A DNA stretch of 64,000 nucleotides. It comes from Palaemon carinicauda. Taxonomy: Eukaryota > Arthropoda > Malacostraca > Decapoda > Palaemonidae. The DNA lies in contig NC_090726.1 in the NCBI RefSeq assembly GCF_036898095.1, positions 31,473,921 to 31,537,920 of the forward strand. Direction: 5' to 3'. The notes below the pieces were generated by a model that ran no database searches, was not told the DNA's origin, and saw only the letters and a program-made list of their open reading frames with translations. The translations under genes and the position numbers were made by a program. Below, piece by piece: positions 8,962 through 20,245 of the stretch. Each line of letters opens with the position of its first letter. Position 1 is the stretch's first letter.

Positions 8962-11919
8962 CTAGACGACAGGTTTTATGACACTACCTGCCGCCACCAC
9001 AAAGTGTTTTATCTCGTGCACTTGCTTTGCATAATGTTTATAGAAGACTTTGGATGATTTCCACCCCATATGTGAGCGGAGCCTATCAAAGTCCATATGT
9101 TGAAAGAAGTTCAACGAAGAAGCAACTTTTCTTGGCTCGTGACCTGCGGCTGTACTGTCAGGATCCGCACTGTGAATAAAATAGGTAAGTTTCGCCCTCA
9201 GTTGTTTTATGGATAAATTTGATCCTGAGGTTTCGCCTCAGAAGAGCTGTCCCTCCTTGAAGTCTGAAGTTCTTCAAAGATAGACCTTAAGACACTCTAC
9301 TGGACATAGAGAGACGTCTTCCTTCAGAGGGCAGATTCTCCAAGGACTCCACCTTTTGGTGGGCAGCTCATTTTTGGCGAGAAAGGTAGGATCATGGAAA
9401 AGGTTTAGTTCTCCCATTTCTGTGAACTGAACATGGCCTTCATTCCTGGATAAGGCCACTATTTCACTAACTCTAGCCCCTGAGGCTATAGCAAACAGAA
9501 ATATCACTTTCTGTGTTAGATCCTTTAGGGTGCAATCCTCATTGTTCATATTTGAAGCGTAGTGCAAGACTTTGTCCAATGACCATGATATGGGCTTTGG
9601 AGGGGTTGCTGGTTTGAGTGTAGCACATGCTTTCGGTATCTTATTGAAGATTTCACTTGAAAGGTCCACCTGAAAGGCGTAAAGAAGAGGTCTAGTCAAA
9701 GCCGACTTACACGCAGTTATTGTGGTGGAAGCCAGGCCGTGTTCGTGTAGGTGGATGAAGAAGGAGAGACAGAAATCTATTGATATTTCTGTCGATTTCC
9801 TTGCTTTCACAAAGGAAACCCACTTCTTCCAAGACGATTCATATTGTCTCCTAGTTGAACTTGACTTGTACATACAGTATTGTCTCCTAGTTGAACTTAA
9901 CTTGTATTCTTCTATTAAGTCGATCTTGTCTTTTGAGATCCCAAACCTTGGCTGCTGGGGCGAGAAAATCATGAGATGTAGGTTGATGGTTCTCAAGGAT
10001 GAAGCGTAGACAGTCGACTTCTGAACCAGTTGGGATAATACTGGGTTCGGCAGAGGAAAGAGCTTCAGTTTCAATTCTAGAACTAGAGGGAACTAATTGC
10101 TTCTGGGCCATTTGGGGGCCACTACTGCTGCTGTTCCTCTGAAGGATCTTAGCTTGTTGAGGACCTTCAGCAGGAGATTGGTTGGTGGGAACAGATAGAT
10201 TCGATTCCATCTGTTCCAGTCGAGAGACATGGCGTCTGTCGCTTCTGCTTGAGGGTCCTCGTAAGGGGCTACATATCCAGGTAGTTTCTTGTCGCTCGTT
10301 GCGAAGAGGTCGATCTCCAGTTCTGGGACTTTTCCAAGATGAAAGAGAATGACTCTGCGTCTAGGGACCATTCTGTCTCTATCGGCTTTCGCCTTGATAG
10401 AGCATCCACCATCACATTGCGGAACCCTTGCAGGTGAACTGCTGATAAGTGCCATCTTCTCTTCCTTGCCAGGTAGAAGATGGCTAACATCACGTAATTG
10501 ATGTGAGGTGATCTCGAGCCTTGTTGGTTTAGACATCTTACTATCACTTCGTTGTCTAAGACCAGTCTGATGTGGACTGATCTGCGAGGGGATAGTTTCT
10601 TCAACGTTAGGAAGACTGCCATAGCCTCCAAGATGTAGATGTGAAAGGTTTTGAACTGGTGCGACCAATTCCCCTACACTTTTCTTTGTTGAGAATAGCC
10701 TCCCCATCCTTCCAGGGAGGCATCTGTGTGTATTACCACTGATGGTTGAGGTGGTTGTAAGGGAATTGTTCGTGCTAGGCTCTTGGCTGTTGAGTACGGC
10801 CTTAGTAGCGTGCGCAATCAGGTCGGTGTCAACCTTTGTTGATCTCTTCGAGCGTTTGATGCGTATCTTCTCCAGACTCCTGACGCATCCTTTAACTGTG
10901 CTTTTAGCACTGAGTCTGTCACTGCTGCGAACTGGAGAGAATCCAATACTCTTTCCTGTTGGCGTCTTGAAATCCTCTTGAGTTTCAATAGTCTCTTGAC
11001 AGATCCCGCTATCTCTCTCCTCTTCTTCGGTGGAATGGAGAGATGGTGTGACTGTAAGTTCCAGTGGATTCCTAACCATTGAAACTTCTGAGCTGGAGAA
11101 AGGCGAGACTTCTTGCGGTTGATCTTGATGCCTAGGTGCTCCAGGAACTGGATCACCTTTCCGGCTGCTTGTAGACAAGTCGTCTTGGATGCTGCCTACA
11201 CCAGCCAATCGTCCAGGTATGCTACTACCTAAATTCCTTCTAAGCGTAGTTGTTGGACGATTGTATCCACAAGTTTTGTGAACATCCTTGGGGCTATGTT
11301 TAGCCCAAAGGGCATGGCTGTGAAGACATACTTCGTCTTCTGTAGCCTGAATCCTAGGTAGGAGGAGAGGGGGCGGCTGACTGGTAGGTGCCAGTAAGCA
11401 TCTGCCAGGTCTATTGAGACTGTGTACGCCCGTTTTGGTAGAAGGGTCCTTATGTGTTGTAAGGTAAGCATCCGGAACTTGTTGTTCTCAATGAACTTGT
11501 TGAGTGGAGACAAGTCTAGAATGACTGAGTTTGTCCGAGTCCTTCTTGGGAACACAAAACAGCCTTCCCTGGAATTTGATGGACCTCGCTTTTCTTATTA
11601 CCTCTTTGTTCAAAAGTTCTGAGGTATATTCTTCCAATAAGGGGGTGGAGTGTTGGAAGAATTGTGGAAAAGGGAGTGGAATTTTGTTCCATTTCCAACC
11701 GAGTCCATTCTTGATTAGGCTTTGGGCCCAGGGATCGAAGGTCCAACGATCCCGAAAGTGGAAGAGTCTCCCTCCTACCTGGAGCCTCTCATTACTGAGA
11801 GGTTCCTTAGGATTTATCTCCGTGACCGCGTCCTCCTCTACCCCTTCAGGGGTTTCTTGAGGAACCTCTTTGTGAGCCTCTCCCTTTGTGGGGTCGAAAG
11901 GTAGTTGTGTGCCTCTCAA
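8962..11919 (-). pseudogene. ORF2 relic of element C: RT, RNase H, Dam-like, tyrosine recombinase
   Basis: The collinear counterpart of the 969-codon ORF2 of D, broken into several frames. From the N-terminus (high coordinate): GGRLFHFRDRWTFDPWAQS, the RT block FCVPKKDSDKL, ILDLSPLNKF and SIDLADAYW, the catalytic YLDDWLV flanked by two stops near 11190-11220, RNase H (EAMAV, LVLDNEV, VDALSRR), the Dam-like block DLFATSDKKLPGY...YLFPP, and the recombinase with GARVSEI, HEPRKVA, GWKSSK and FYKHYAK. Most active-site residues survive, so inactivation is fairly recent. The recombinase contains an in-frame 36-bp duplication (9842-9900) that repeats STRRQY. The stop is TAG at 8962-8964. Confidence 0.85.
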
Positions 11920-11968
11920 AGCCTGGGTTAAACACAGGTGATTGAGCTACTAGCTGCTGAGGGACCAT

Positions 11969-13750
11969 CTAGAAGGTGGTTTGTGGCTGAGCTACCATTT
12001 GAGGCACTGTGGCCATGGTCACGGTCTGAAGTTGTGCAGGTCTACGTGCTTTCTTTGTCTTCCTGTTCTTAGGTTGGGGACCACTGTCTGAGGATGATTT
12101 CCTCTTGGAAGACATGCCCCACTTTTGGAGAAGGTTCCTATTCTCCGTGGCGGCTTTAGCGATAACCTCCTGACCCACCTCTTGTGGGAAGAGATCCTTG
12201 CCCTAAATGCATGAAGTGATCAGCTTCCTGGGTTCGTGTTTGACCGTTGCTGCGGCAAACACATGCTCTCTACAGGCCCATCTGGACCTGACGAAGGCAT
12301 ATAAGTCCTTCATAAGGGTACCCATATGTGACTTGGCTAAGACCATGTACATGTCTGGGGCATTGGTAAGGCCTGCACACATTTCCAGGGAGTTCTGATG
12401 AGACAAAGAAGCAGCTAGTCTCTCTTTTGTCTCATGTTCCCTTCTCAAAAGATGCTCTGGCAGCTTTGGAAGGTTCTCATAGAACTGCTGACCTGCTATC
12501 TCCGGATCCAGCTTAGAGACAGAGAAGGTTAGATGAACTTCGTTCCACTTCTCCTCGCAGGTTGGCATGGCTAGAGATAATGGTTTATATTCCTCTAGCA
12601 CTGGGCATGGTTTGTCTTCATCGACTGCTCTCATGACACAGTCAAGGGCTTTCACCGAAAAGGGGAAAGCTCTGGAGGAAGGAGCAATGAAGGTAGGATG
12701 CCTCTTGCTCAATGCTGAGACTTTGGAGTTCGTATATCCGCCTCCTTTTAGGATCTTGGATAGGATAGCCTGTGCCTTGTCATGCTCAAAGACAATGACT
12801 TCCTTCGGTTCCGTCTCCTCACGGGATGCTGGTTCATCCCGCAGTCTCATGTAACAATTTGGGTATGCCAAAAGGCTAGGCCAGAATTGGAGATCTTCAA
12901 GGTGTTTGGCCCCCAACTTCTCAGAGATATAGAGCTTCCCATTCATTATGGGCATGTGCTCCGTGTACCTCCAGGGGTTGGTTTCGGAGCAGTGAGGTAA
13001 GTCAGAAACTCTAAGAGGCTTAGCAAAGCCTCTGGAAGCGCCAGAGCGTTTCCCTTCCCTTACCTCTTTCTTCGTCTCTTTGAGATCTTGCTTAATCCCC
13101 TGCTGTTCCTTCCGGAACACTGCCAACATCTGCTGGATCGACTCTAGGAGCGCTTCGTTCCTACCGATCTGCACATCCGGTTGGGGAGTTGGGGCTGAAG
13201 AGGTTGACGGCACAGGTTGATATGCCGTCACGGAAAACTGAGGGTCCTCAGTTACCGTCGACGCGGATCCATCTTTCTCCGTAGGTGGTTGAACCACATC
13301 TTCCTCAAGGTCTTCTTGTAGAAGGTCCTTTTCTCCAACATCCATTCTTGGTGGATTTCCATGCCTTCCAGTGCCTTGTTAATGTCTGCGTCCACTGTCA
13401 GTTGGATGAAGGGAGGCTTCACCTGTACCTGGAGCACAACCACACTGGATTGGGCCTTAGGGAACAGAAGGCACCTAAAAGATTCATTAGGTAGGTAAGG
13501 TCCTGGAGAGTTCTTCTGGAACCCTCTTACCCACCTCCGAAGAGTATCTCTTGCTGTATTCTTGACTCTGTAGTGTCAGGGATATCTTCTCCAAATCTTT
13601 CGGTCATCAGGGCCAAGCAGATGGAGCAACCTTCGGGTCCCACAACCTCAGGGATCCAGATACGATGCAGCAGGGGGCATGAGACCTGCACATCGTATGC
13701 CCACAAAAGTCCTTGCTCTTGTGGTTGCAGAACACGACTGCACACTTCAC
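11969..13750 (-). pseudogene. ORF1 (gag-like) relic of element C
   Basis: Counterpart of the 649-codon ORF1 of D. The N-terminal zinc-binding block reads VKCAVVFCNHKSKDFCGHTM then CRSHAPC. The initiator ATG of D is GTG here (13748-13750). Frameshifts follow near 13530 and 13350. The largest open part, 12203-13345, contains DLPHCSETNPWRYTEHMPI, parallel to DLPACSHANPWRYAEHMVI in D. A single in-frame TAG at 12203-12205 separates it from the basic tail SSKRKSSSDSGPQPKNRKTK, which ends at a stop at 11969. The RG-rich end seen in D has been lost. The function of these ORF1 proteins is presumed nucleocapsid-like. Confidence 0.8.
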
Positions 13751-13754
13751 CGTT

Positions 13755-13780
13755 GGCTCCTCCTGTAAGGAAAGAAAAGG
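13755..13780 (-). promoter_or_regulatory. Splice acceptor-like site before gag, element C
   Basis: On the minus strand a pyrimidine tract (CCTTTTCTTTCCTTACAG) is followed by GAGGAGCC, 13 bases before the degenerate gag start. The same arrangement occurs at the same place in D. Splicing itself is not shown. Confidence 0.5.
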
Positions 13781-14179
13781 TGAAATAAGTTTTGAGTTAT
13801 TTATATCATTGATATAAATGCATATTTAAAAATAGTAATACTTACTATTATATTTAATATTATAGGATAGTAAGCTAGAAAGGAAACAGGAAAGACACAT
13901 ATCTGTGTTACCTCTCCCAGGCAATTGCTGTGCCCTCCGTCAATATTAATATTTTAATTTCCCTATAAGGGAAAATACAGAGTGGAATAACTCCCGTACG
14001 TAGAGCCGGAGTCAGTGAATATTTACACTAACTCCTCCACTTGTAGAATATTAGTACTGAACGGTGATTTATAAGTGTCCCAATAATCAAAGGATTCATC
14101 AGGGTGTTGAAGGAATACTTCACCTCAACATTTTATATGGTCCCAACAATAGACTGTGAAAGGATACACAGAATATATT

Positions 14180-14300
14180 AGAAATACTTGTACTACTGTA
14201 TTATTGTATACTGTAGTTTTATAACTGCTGTATTGTTATATACTGCAGATATACTGGCTACTGTATTGTCGTATACTGTAGTTTTACCAGTATACTACCG
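14180..14300. repeat. Short tandem repeat in the leader of element C
   Basis: The words TACTGTATTATTGTATACTG and TACTGTATTGTCGTATACTG recur around CTGTAGTTTTA, giving about three imperfect units of roughly 40 bases. Confidence 0.6.
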
Positions 14301-14810
14301 GGGTTAGGCTAGTGCCTGGCGGCACTAACTGATAGAGAGAGAGAAAGAATGGAAAGGAGGATTTCATATTATGGTTTAGCACAATAATTAGAAGTGTAGG
14401 AGGGCTACTGCCGCCTACTGCCTCCTTCCCAGAATGAGAGTTCTAATGGAAGGGGAGGAGTGCATCTGATTCTAGCTTCCATCCAGTCACAACTTTTGCC
14501 GCCGGCTGTACTGCCGGTTGCATGGTTTGTGGATGGCAGTCCAAGAGATGACTGAAGAATTCTCAACAGTATAATGGGTTTCCCACCAACAGCCGTCAGG
14601 GCCGGCTCAGCCTTTCCCCCGGGGCATTTGCTTCCAGTGAAGGAATGACATAAGGGGGAGTTGGCTGAGGCGGTAACCCAACTGCCGTTGCTAGGATCCC
14701 AGCCGGCAGCTCAGTCAACCCGGCAAGCCGGGATGATTGTAGAATACCGGTCAAAAGAATATTGTGACGGCTAGGCCGACACTAAAAGAAAGAGGGGAAG
14801 GGAAAAGGGT

Positions 14811-15110
14811 CTTATAGTTTGCAGGGGAGAAAGACGGCGGCAAGTATGCCGCCTACTTTCGGCTGTAAACCAAGGAAGCATGGCTTCCTGTGCCGACGCC
14901 GTCGTGGGTGGCAGAGGAATAAGAATTCCCCTGTCAGTAACATTGTCGGTTATAAGACATGTCTTATAGTCTACAAGGGAGAAAGGCGGCAGCAGGTATG
15001 CCGCCTACTTTCGGTTGTAAACTAAGGAAGCATAGCTTCCCATGCCGACAATGTCGTGGGCGGCAGAGGAATCACGATTCCCCTCTCGGCGACATTGCCG
15101 GCTGCAAGAC
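14811..15110. repeat. Tandem duplication of about 150 bp in the leader of element C
   Basis: Two adjacent units each hold GGGAGAAAG(A/G)CGGC, TATGCCGCCTACTTTCGG, AAGGAAGCAT and GGCAGAGGAAT...ATTCCCCT. The first starts near 14811 and the second near 14965. The duplicated block is GC-rich, and its AGGAATNNNGATTCCCC-like words can fold into hairpins. Confidence 0.8.
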
Positions 15111-15834
15111 AACACACCCTGAGTTACTGTCATATTTTGAAGCCGGGATACTCGGTGGCAAAGAAGATCAACTGTAAAAAACTATCCAAGTCAAGCCGTA
15201 GTTAACTACTCGGTGGCGATGACGAAAGATAGGGTTGCCGCTTGGGATGGTGGCACTCAGGGGGGAGGAAGGGTTTATCCTCTTTTCTCTAAAAGAGAAA
15301 CGTATCGAATTATACCAATAAATTCTAGGGGATATATATCACCAAGAGAATTAATAGGAACGATACAAGAGGTTAAACAATGGGATTTACATTACTAACG
15401 TATACAAAACGGGTTAGGCTAGCCTAACTCGAGTGGGGACCGCGGCTACGAGTGATACCTCCGGGTTCCTATCGTATACGAAAGTAACGTTATATATTGG
15501 AAGAGGAAATATTATATATATGCAATCTTCACTAGTATAACTTTGCCTAACTAGCTAAAAAGTTTCTTTATAGCTAAGTACCGGGAGCGTCGCACTACTA
15601 ACTAAATAATTGCATTTGTGACATGCGACAGCGGTCTCAAAATGGCCGCCTCCTGGGTTGGCTGTGCTCCACTTATCACACTTAAATTATGCCAATTCAA
15701 CTGTTAGGAGGGAGCTATAAATTATACACAGGAAAGATTAAATACCCAACTTTCCAGAGGATGAAGATGCTGGAGATTGCATGATAATATTCCAATAAAC
15801 AGTAACAACATGGAAAGAAACGTGAGAGCGCACT

Positions 15835-16110
15835 TAGCTTAAATGCCACAGTTCAAAGGAATGATGGGCCATAGTAGTACAGGGAGGGGGTCCACCGGGT
15901 ACCTTGATAATGGCTACCCTCTCATTCGCCACTCTTCCCCCTCAAAGAGTTAAATCTATTCGGGGTGAAGATTGCGATGTGTCGTATCAAAAAATACATC
16001 CCCTGATATTATGCGATATCCTTAAAGATATATTAAGGATACTCGCGCCAGGAGTTAGAATTCTGGAGACCTACGGTTAATTCTCTGGGAGTATCACTGT
16101 AGCAAATTGA
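15835..16110. repeat. Inverted terminal repeat, right copy, element C
   Basis: Reverse complement of 7830-8093. In the orientation of the element it is the 5' end and would hold the promoter. After 16107 about 45 bases present in the left copy are missing before CGGCTGAGCCC. Confidence 0.85.
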
Positions 16111-16356
16111 CACGGCTGAGCCCAAATAGGATGATGCTGTACTGTATTACCAAAAGAGTTTATGTTTGCCCTGAAATTGTAATGAAGCATGTCTTGTGCT
16201 CATTACTGTTTATGTACTATTCCTGGTAATTATATTCAAAGTAAATATATTACTGTAAAATTATTTGTGATCAATTGTGGAATGTAGAAGTCTTGAGCCT
16301 TTTGTTGTACTGCTAATTTCCTTGTTTTAAACTGCATTTATTTTTCTCTCCTCCAG

Positions 16357-16505
16357 AGGCAAGTTTAAAAACCCTTAGCTTAGTACGAGTCCAGGCTCTT
16401 AAGGATAAGTTGGACCTTTCACAGTTACCAAGAGAACTCCAGTTAATGTTGGAGATGATGAGCAAGCCCAACAATATTACCCGACCGCTCAACCACACTG
16501 GATAA
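16357..16505 (+). CDS. Last coding exon of a host gene, SOCS/BC-box-like C-terminus
   Basis: A pyrimidine-rich tract (TTTATTTTTCTCTCCTCCAG) ends at 16356. The open frame then begins with two bases that finish a split codon and runs 48 codons to TAA at 16503-16505. It reads ASLKTLSLVRV, then LKDKLDLSQLPRELQLMLEM, ending RPLNHTG. The segment SLKTLSLVRV fits the elongin BC-box pattern [SP]-L-x-x-x-[CSA]-x-x-x-hydrophobic, and LPREL follows at the spacing of a cullin box. This would make the protein a substrate adaptor of a cullin-RING ubiquitin ligase. The upstream exons lie outside or are hidden behind elements C and B. The exon call is firm by composition and splice signal; the domain call is an inference from motif only. 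Confidence 0.6.
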
Positions 16506-16762
16506 GCTTTAGTATTCATTAGTTTGGATTTTGTATTTTCTTGCTCAGTGAGTATGAAGTAGCATGCAGCACGGTTCTGTACACCATAAATTGAATTGTT
16601 CCACATTGACTAATCTCACATATCTAAGAATTTTCTTTATCTTTTATTGTTATGAAGATAGATTTCATGACAAAAGAGAGTCATTCTACTCCTCATGTTA
16701 TACCAACATTGTAAGCTATTTATGTTTTGTGCAGAGTACTGAACTGACGTCCTAAATTAGTA

Positions 16763-17133
16763 ATGATATTCTTTTAGGCAGCCTTAGGAGGAGCATATTC
16801 TGGTGATTCCTATTTCAGAAACTTAATTGTTTTGCTATTGCCTTGTAAGTTATTTTGTAAATGATGGCAGTAATATTTATAAAAGTCATGATATTCTTTT
16901 AGGCAGCCTTAGGAAGAGTATATATTGGTGATTCCTATTTCAGAAATTCATTTTTTTTGTTATTGTAAGTTATTTAGTAAATGATTGCAGAAATATTTAT
17001 AAAAATCATGATATTCTTTTAGGCAGCCTTAGGAAGAGTATATTTTGGTGATTCCTATTTCAGAAATTTAATTGTTTTGCTATTACATTGTAAGTTTTTC
17101 AGTAAATGATGGCAGTAATATTTATAAAAGTCA
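16763..17133 (+). repeat. Three tandem 120-125 bp units, each exon-like
   Basis: Units start at 16763, 16888 and 17008. Each has TTCTTTTAG followed by GCAGCCTTAGGA, an open stretch reading AALG(G/R)(A/V)Y.GDSYFRN, and then ATT or CTT before GTAAGT, a consensus splice donor. Acceptor, about 60-70 bases of open frame and donor are kept in all three copies, while the rest drifts. They lie about 260 bases beyond the stop of the last coding exon. They could be duplicated alternative exons or simply a tandem repeat. Confidence 0.75.
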
Positions 17134-17546
17134 TTGGTATTACCATTATTAATATTTTTAATAAGACCCTTACTAACAAGTCTTGCTTATTATAACAATT
17201 GCGTCACCACCAGTAATTTTTTAGAAAAATATTTCATATTTGACAAATGATACTTTTTTCTTCAGGAGGAATAAGGTGAAGAAAATTTTCTAAAGAACTT
17301 GTATGGAATTTTATAATTATTATTATTGGAGACAGATTAAAAGCAAGATCCACTGCTGAGACTGCTGCCTATAAATGTATGATGTGAAAACGTGTTTGGC
17401 AACGTTCTTTAGAAGATTATATACCGATAGCATTGATAAATATTGGTGGGAGTATTTTCAATAAAGGTCAGTTTATTTAGGGAAATATGAGTTCTTCATA
17501 AATGAATGAAAGAAAAGAATGTCGAGTAATTTTGATAAATATTTGA

Positions 17547-17581
17547 TTTTTTTTTTTTTTTTTTTTTTTTGGGGGGGGGGG
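17547..17581. repeat. Poly-T/poly-G tract
   Basis: About 23 T residues are followed by about 11 G residues. Length may be affected by assembly or sequencing error. Confidence 0.9.
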
Positions 17582-20079
17582 TTTAAAGTCAATATCTGGA
17601 TACTGCTATTAATCTACCACGTCCAATGTCTTGAAAAAATTATATGATAACTGGAAGCTGTGTATTTTTTGAATGTGGAACAGTACAATTAAATATATTA
17701 TAAGTAAGCCTGTGAAGTGTGTGAATGTTTTGGCGTGTTGTTTGTATACTCAGTGAGCTTGTCAGCAGATTTTGAAAGTTTATGTTGTACAGTATATGTA
17801 TTGAATTAAACCAAAAAGGAAAAGTTGTTTCTCTACTGTAGCAACTGGTTGGGTTCTTTCTCTTTTGTAATATCTGGCTTTATTGTTTATGTTCTAGGGT
17901 TATAAATCTATAACAGTCTCTCTCTCATTATCTCTCAGGTTCTCTCAAGTCCAGTGAGAATTTTCATAAATATAAAAGTGTTCTGTTTTCTTTAACAAAT
18001 GCTAACAACTTGCATATTGTTATATACAGTATTCACATTTATGTTAAAATTTGATGTCTAGGTGTCTTACTTGTTTGCCTTATTGAATGTTGCGCGTAGT
18101 GTTCTTATCATTATTGGTAGCTCCAGGGACTTTTACTTGATTTAAGATTGGAATTGAGGTGATTGGATCATCTCAGTTTCCAATGCTTGTTTGAATAACA
18201 ATGTTTCTTTCATATTTTGTTCTGTACAATATTATGAATTTGATTATTTTATGTTATGCTCGCTAGCAATTTGAAGGCTTATTTTTTTTATCATTTCAAG
18301 ATAATTAATGGAAGACAAAAATAAAAATAGCAGTGTTAATTATGTTGATAGTACCTGTACTGTAATCATATTGCAAAATTATGGGTTATTGATTGTATGA
18401 ATATGCTAGAACATTTGGTAATCTTACTTTTATTCTTTCTGTAATTTTAGAAATAGAATGTTTTGTTTGTCGCTCTTCAACAATTATGGACAATTAAGAT
18501 AGAAGATAGTAGTCAACTTGGACACTATTTATGGAAAGCTTTTATTTGAGGTTAATTATTTTTACTGTTACTTCTGGAGCCTTTTCAACAAATTAAATGG
18601 TTTAACCAGCTTCAGTTGCATCAACAGTTTCATTATAATTATCATGTAGCATAATCAGACAAGTGTCAAAACTCCTAATTCATAGGGTGGGCCAAATCTA
18701 ATAGTTTATTCACTCATTTTCATGTGATGCACAAGTAATAGGAGAAATATTGAATATGATCAAGTTAGCACAAAGATCTCAAGATATTAAGCTCATGCAA
18801 TTTGTGTGTTCCACTTGGCAAAATTTACTGTGAAAGTTACTTTTTACATTAGCACTACTGTCTGAGGTTCCATTTTCTAAATATATGGTGGCTGTTATTG
18901 TTAATTATTCTTAAATAGTTTAGCAGGATGTCTGAGCCAGTACAGTATAAGTAAATAAAAGCAATGGTGACTAGATACTGAGAATACTATTGCAAATGCA
19001 TGTCAGTTAATAATGCAAATTTTAGGACACAAGTTTTTTATAAAAAATATTGTGAGTTGCTTAACCCTTTAAATCTCATAAGAGTTATTCTACATCCTGG
19101 GAATCTTACTTATATGAGGTAAATGTGACGTATAATATTTTATGCCCAGCAATTTCAAGAAATTTTATCTTTATTAATTATTTTCGTATAGTACTTGTTG
19201 TTAAAATGAAAAGAATATATTGGCAGTTGTTGCAAAGTAAATTAGAGTTCAACTTGTAAAAATACCTGCAGTAGGCTCTTGAATATAAGAAGAAAAATCT
19301 TGATAATCTTATCAATATGTTAAGTCCTTGGGTTTCAACGGTTTCAACTTGAAACATTTTTGAGGCACAACCCAGCTCCTATAAAGAAATTGCATAATTA
19401 TTTCTTTACTTTTTAATTTTATCATTTTATGTTAGTGTCTTCCATGTTCTTTTTTCTAGTCCTAGTTATTTTTCCATTTCATAGGACGGTTTTATGTCTC
19501 AGATTGTGACTACTGCAGTGTTATCATAGGTGAATGACTTTGGCACTTGTGTACAGTACAGTACTGTATTTAGGTGGGTTCCGACTCGCATCAAAACTCA
19601 AATTGCAACACATCTAAGAAATGAATCAATGTTGTAACCAGATGGCTTACTAAATGTCTCTCTTTTGCTTGGTTTCTTATGTTTATATTTTATAAATGCA
19701 TTATCTACAATGCAATTGCTGCTTTTATCCTGTATGCTCATCATAATGACACTTAACAGTCTATGAAACTCTTTAAGTGAAAATAGTTGATAGTTCTAAA
19801 AAACTGTAGATAAAACTATATTTACTGTATAAGAAAAGAACCAGGACTTTAAATATTACATCAAAACTTGAAATATTAATAAGCCAAGGAAATTTCACAT
19901 GAATATACCCACACAAAAGGAAACTCCAGCCAACCTGTATTTAGAGGCTATGCCACAGCCCAAGAGTAGAAAACACTATTTAAACTTTTGATATCAATTG
20001 CCCTGTGAAGTGATTAACAAGGTAAAGTCATTTACTACGGGATATCAGTAAATGCTCTTTAGTGTTACTAAAGGGTCTT

Positions 20080-20245
20080 TGCAGACTCCCTTTGGTCCCT
20101 AGCTACACCCACATTGTAGTCTTTACTTTACCTCCATTCCCACTTCCTGTCCATCCTCTTTCAACTTCTACAGTACTTCACACCTTAGCACGGAATGTCC
20201 TCCCATTCCTAGTGCAGAGAAATGTAGCCCAAATTCTATAAATCA
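20080..20245 (+). repeat. SINE-like dispersed repeat, diverged
   Basis: The run CCCTTTGGTCCCTAGCTAC, then TTTACTTTACCTCCATTCCC, CTTTCAACTTCTACAG, and finally CCCAAATTCTATAAAT resembles a repeat common in decapod sequences, from memory. It is strongly diverged and no target duplication is visible, so the call is tentative. Confidence 0.35.

Larger units (their letters stand above)
13781..15834 (-). other. 5' leader of element C
   Basis: About 2 kb between the terminal repeat and gag with no open frame worth reporting. Its middle (14400-15110) is rich in GCCGGC/CCGGC words, unlike the AT-rich rest. Confidence 0.6.
7739..16126 (-). mobile_element. DIRS-like retrotransposon C, decayed but full layout
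   Basis: A minus-strand DIRS1-like element related to D (26833-35598). It has inverted terminal repeats at 7830-8093 and 15835-16110, an ICR at 8156-8217, an ORF2 relic at 8962-11919, an ORF1 relic at 11969-13750 and a 2 kb leader at 13760-15835. The left end begins CAGATTTTGAGC after AA, and the right end finishes GAGCCCAAA. About 45 bases next to the right end are deleted, and the ICR has lost the half that complements the right end. Stops and frameshifts break both ORFs. It sits in the last intron of the host gene whose exon starts at 16357. Confidence 0.88.
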
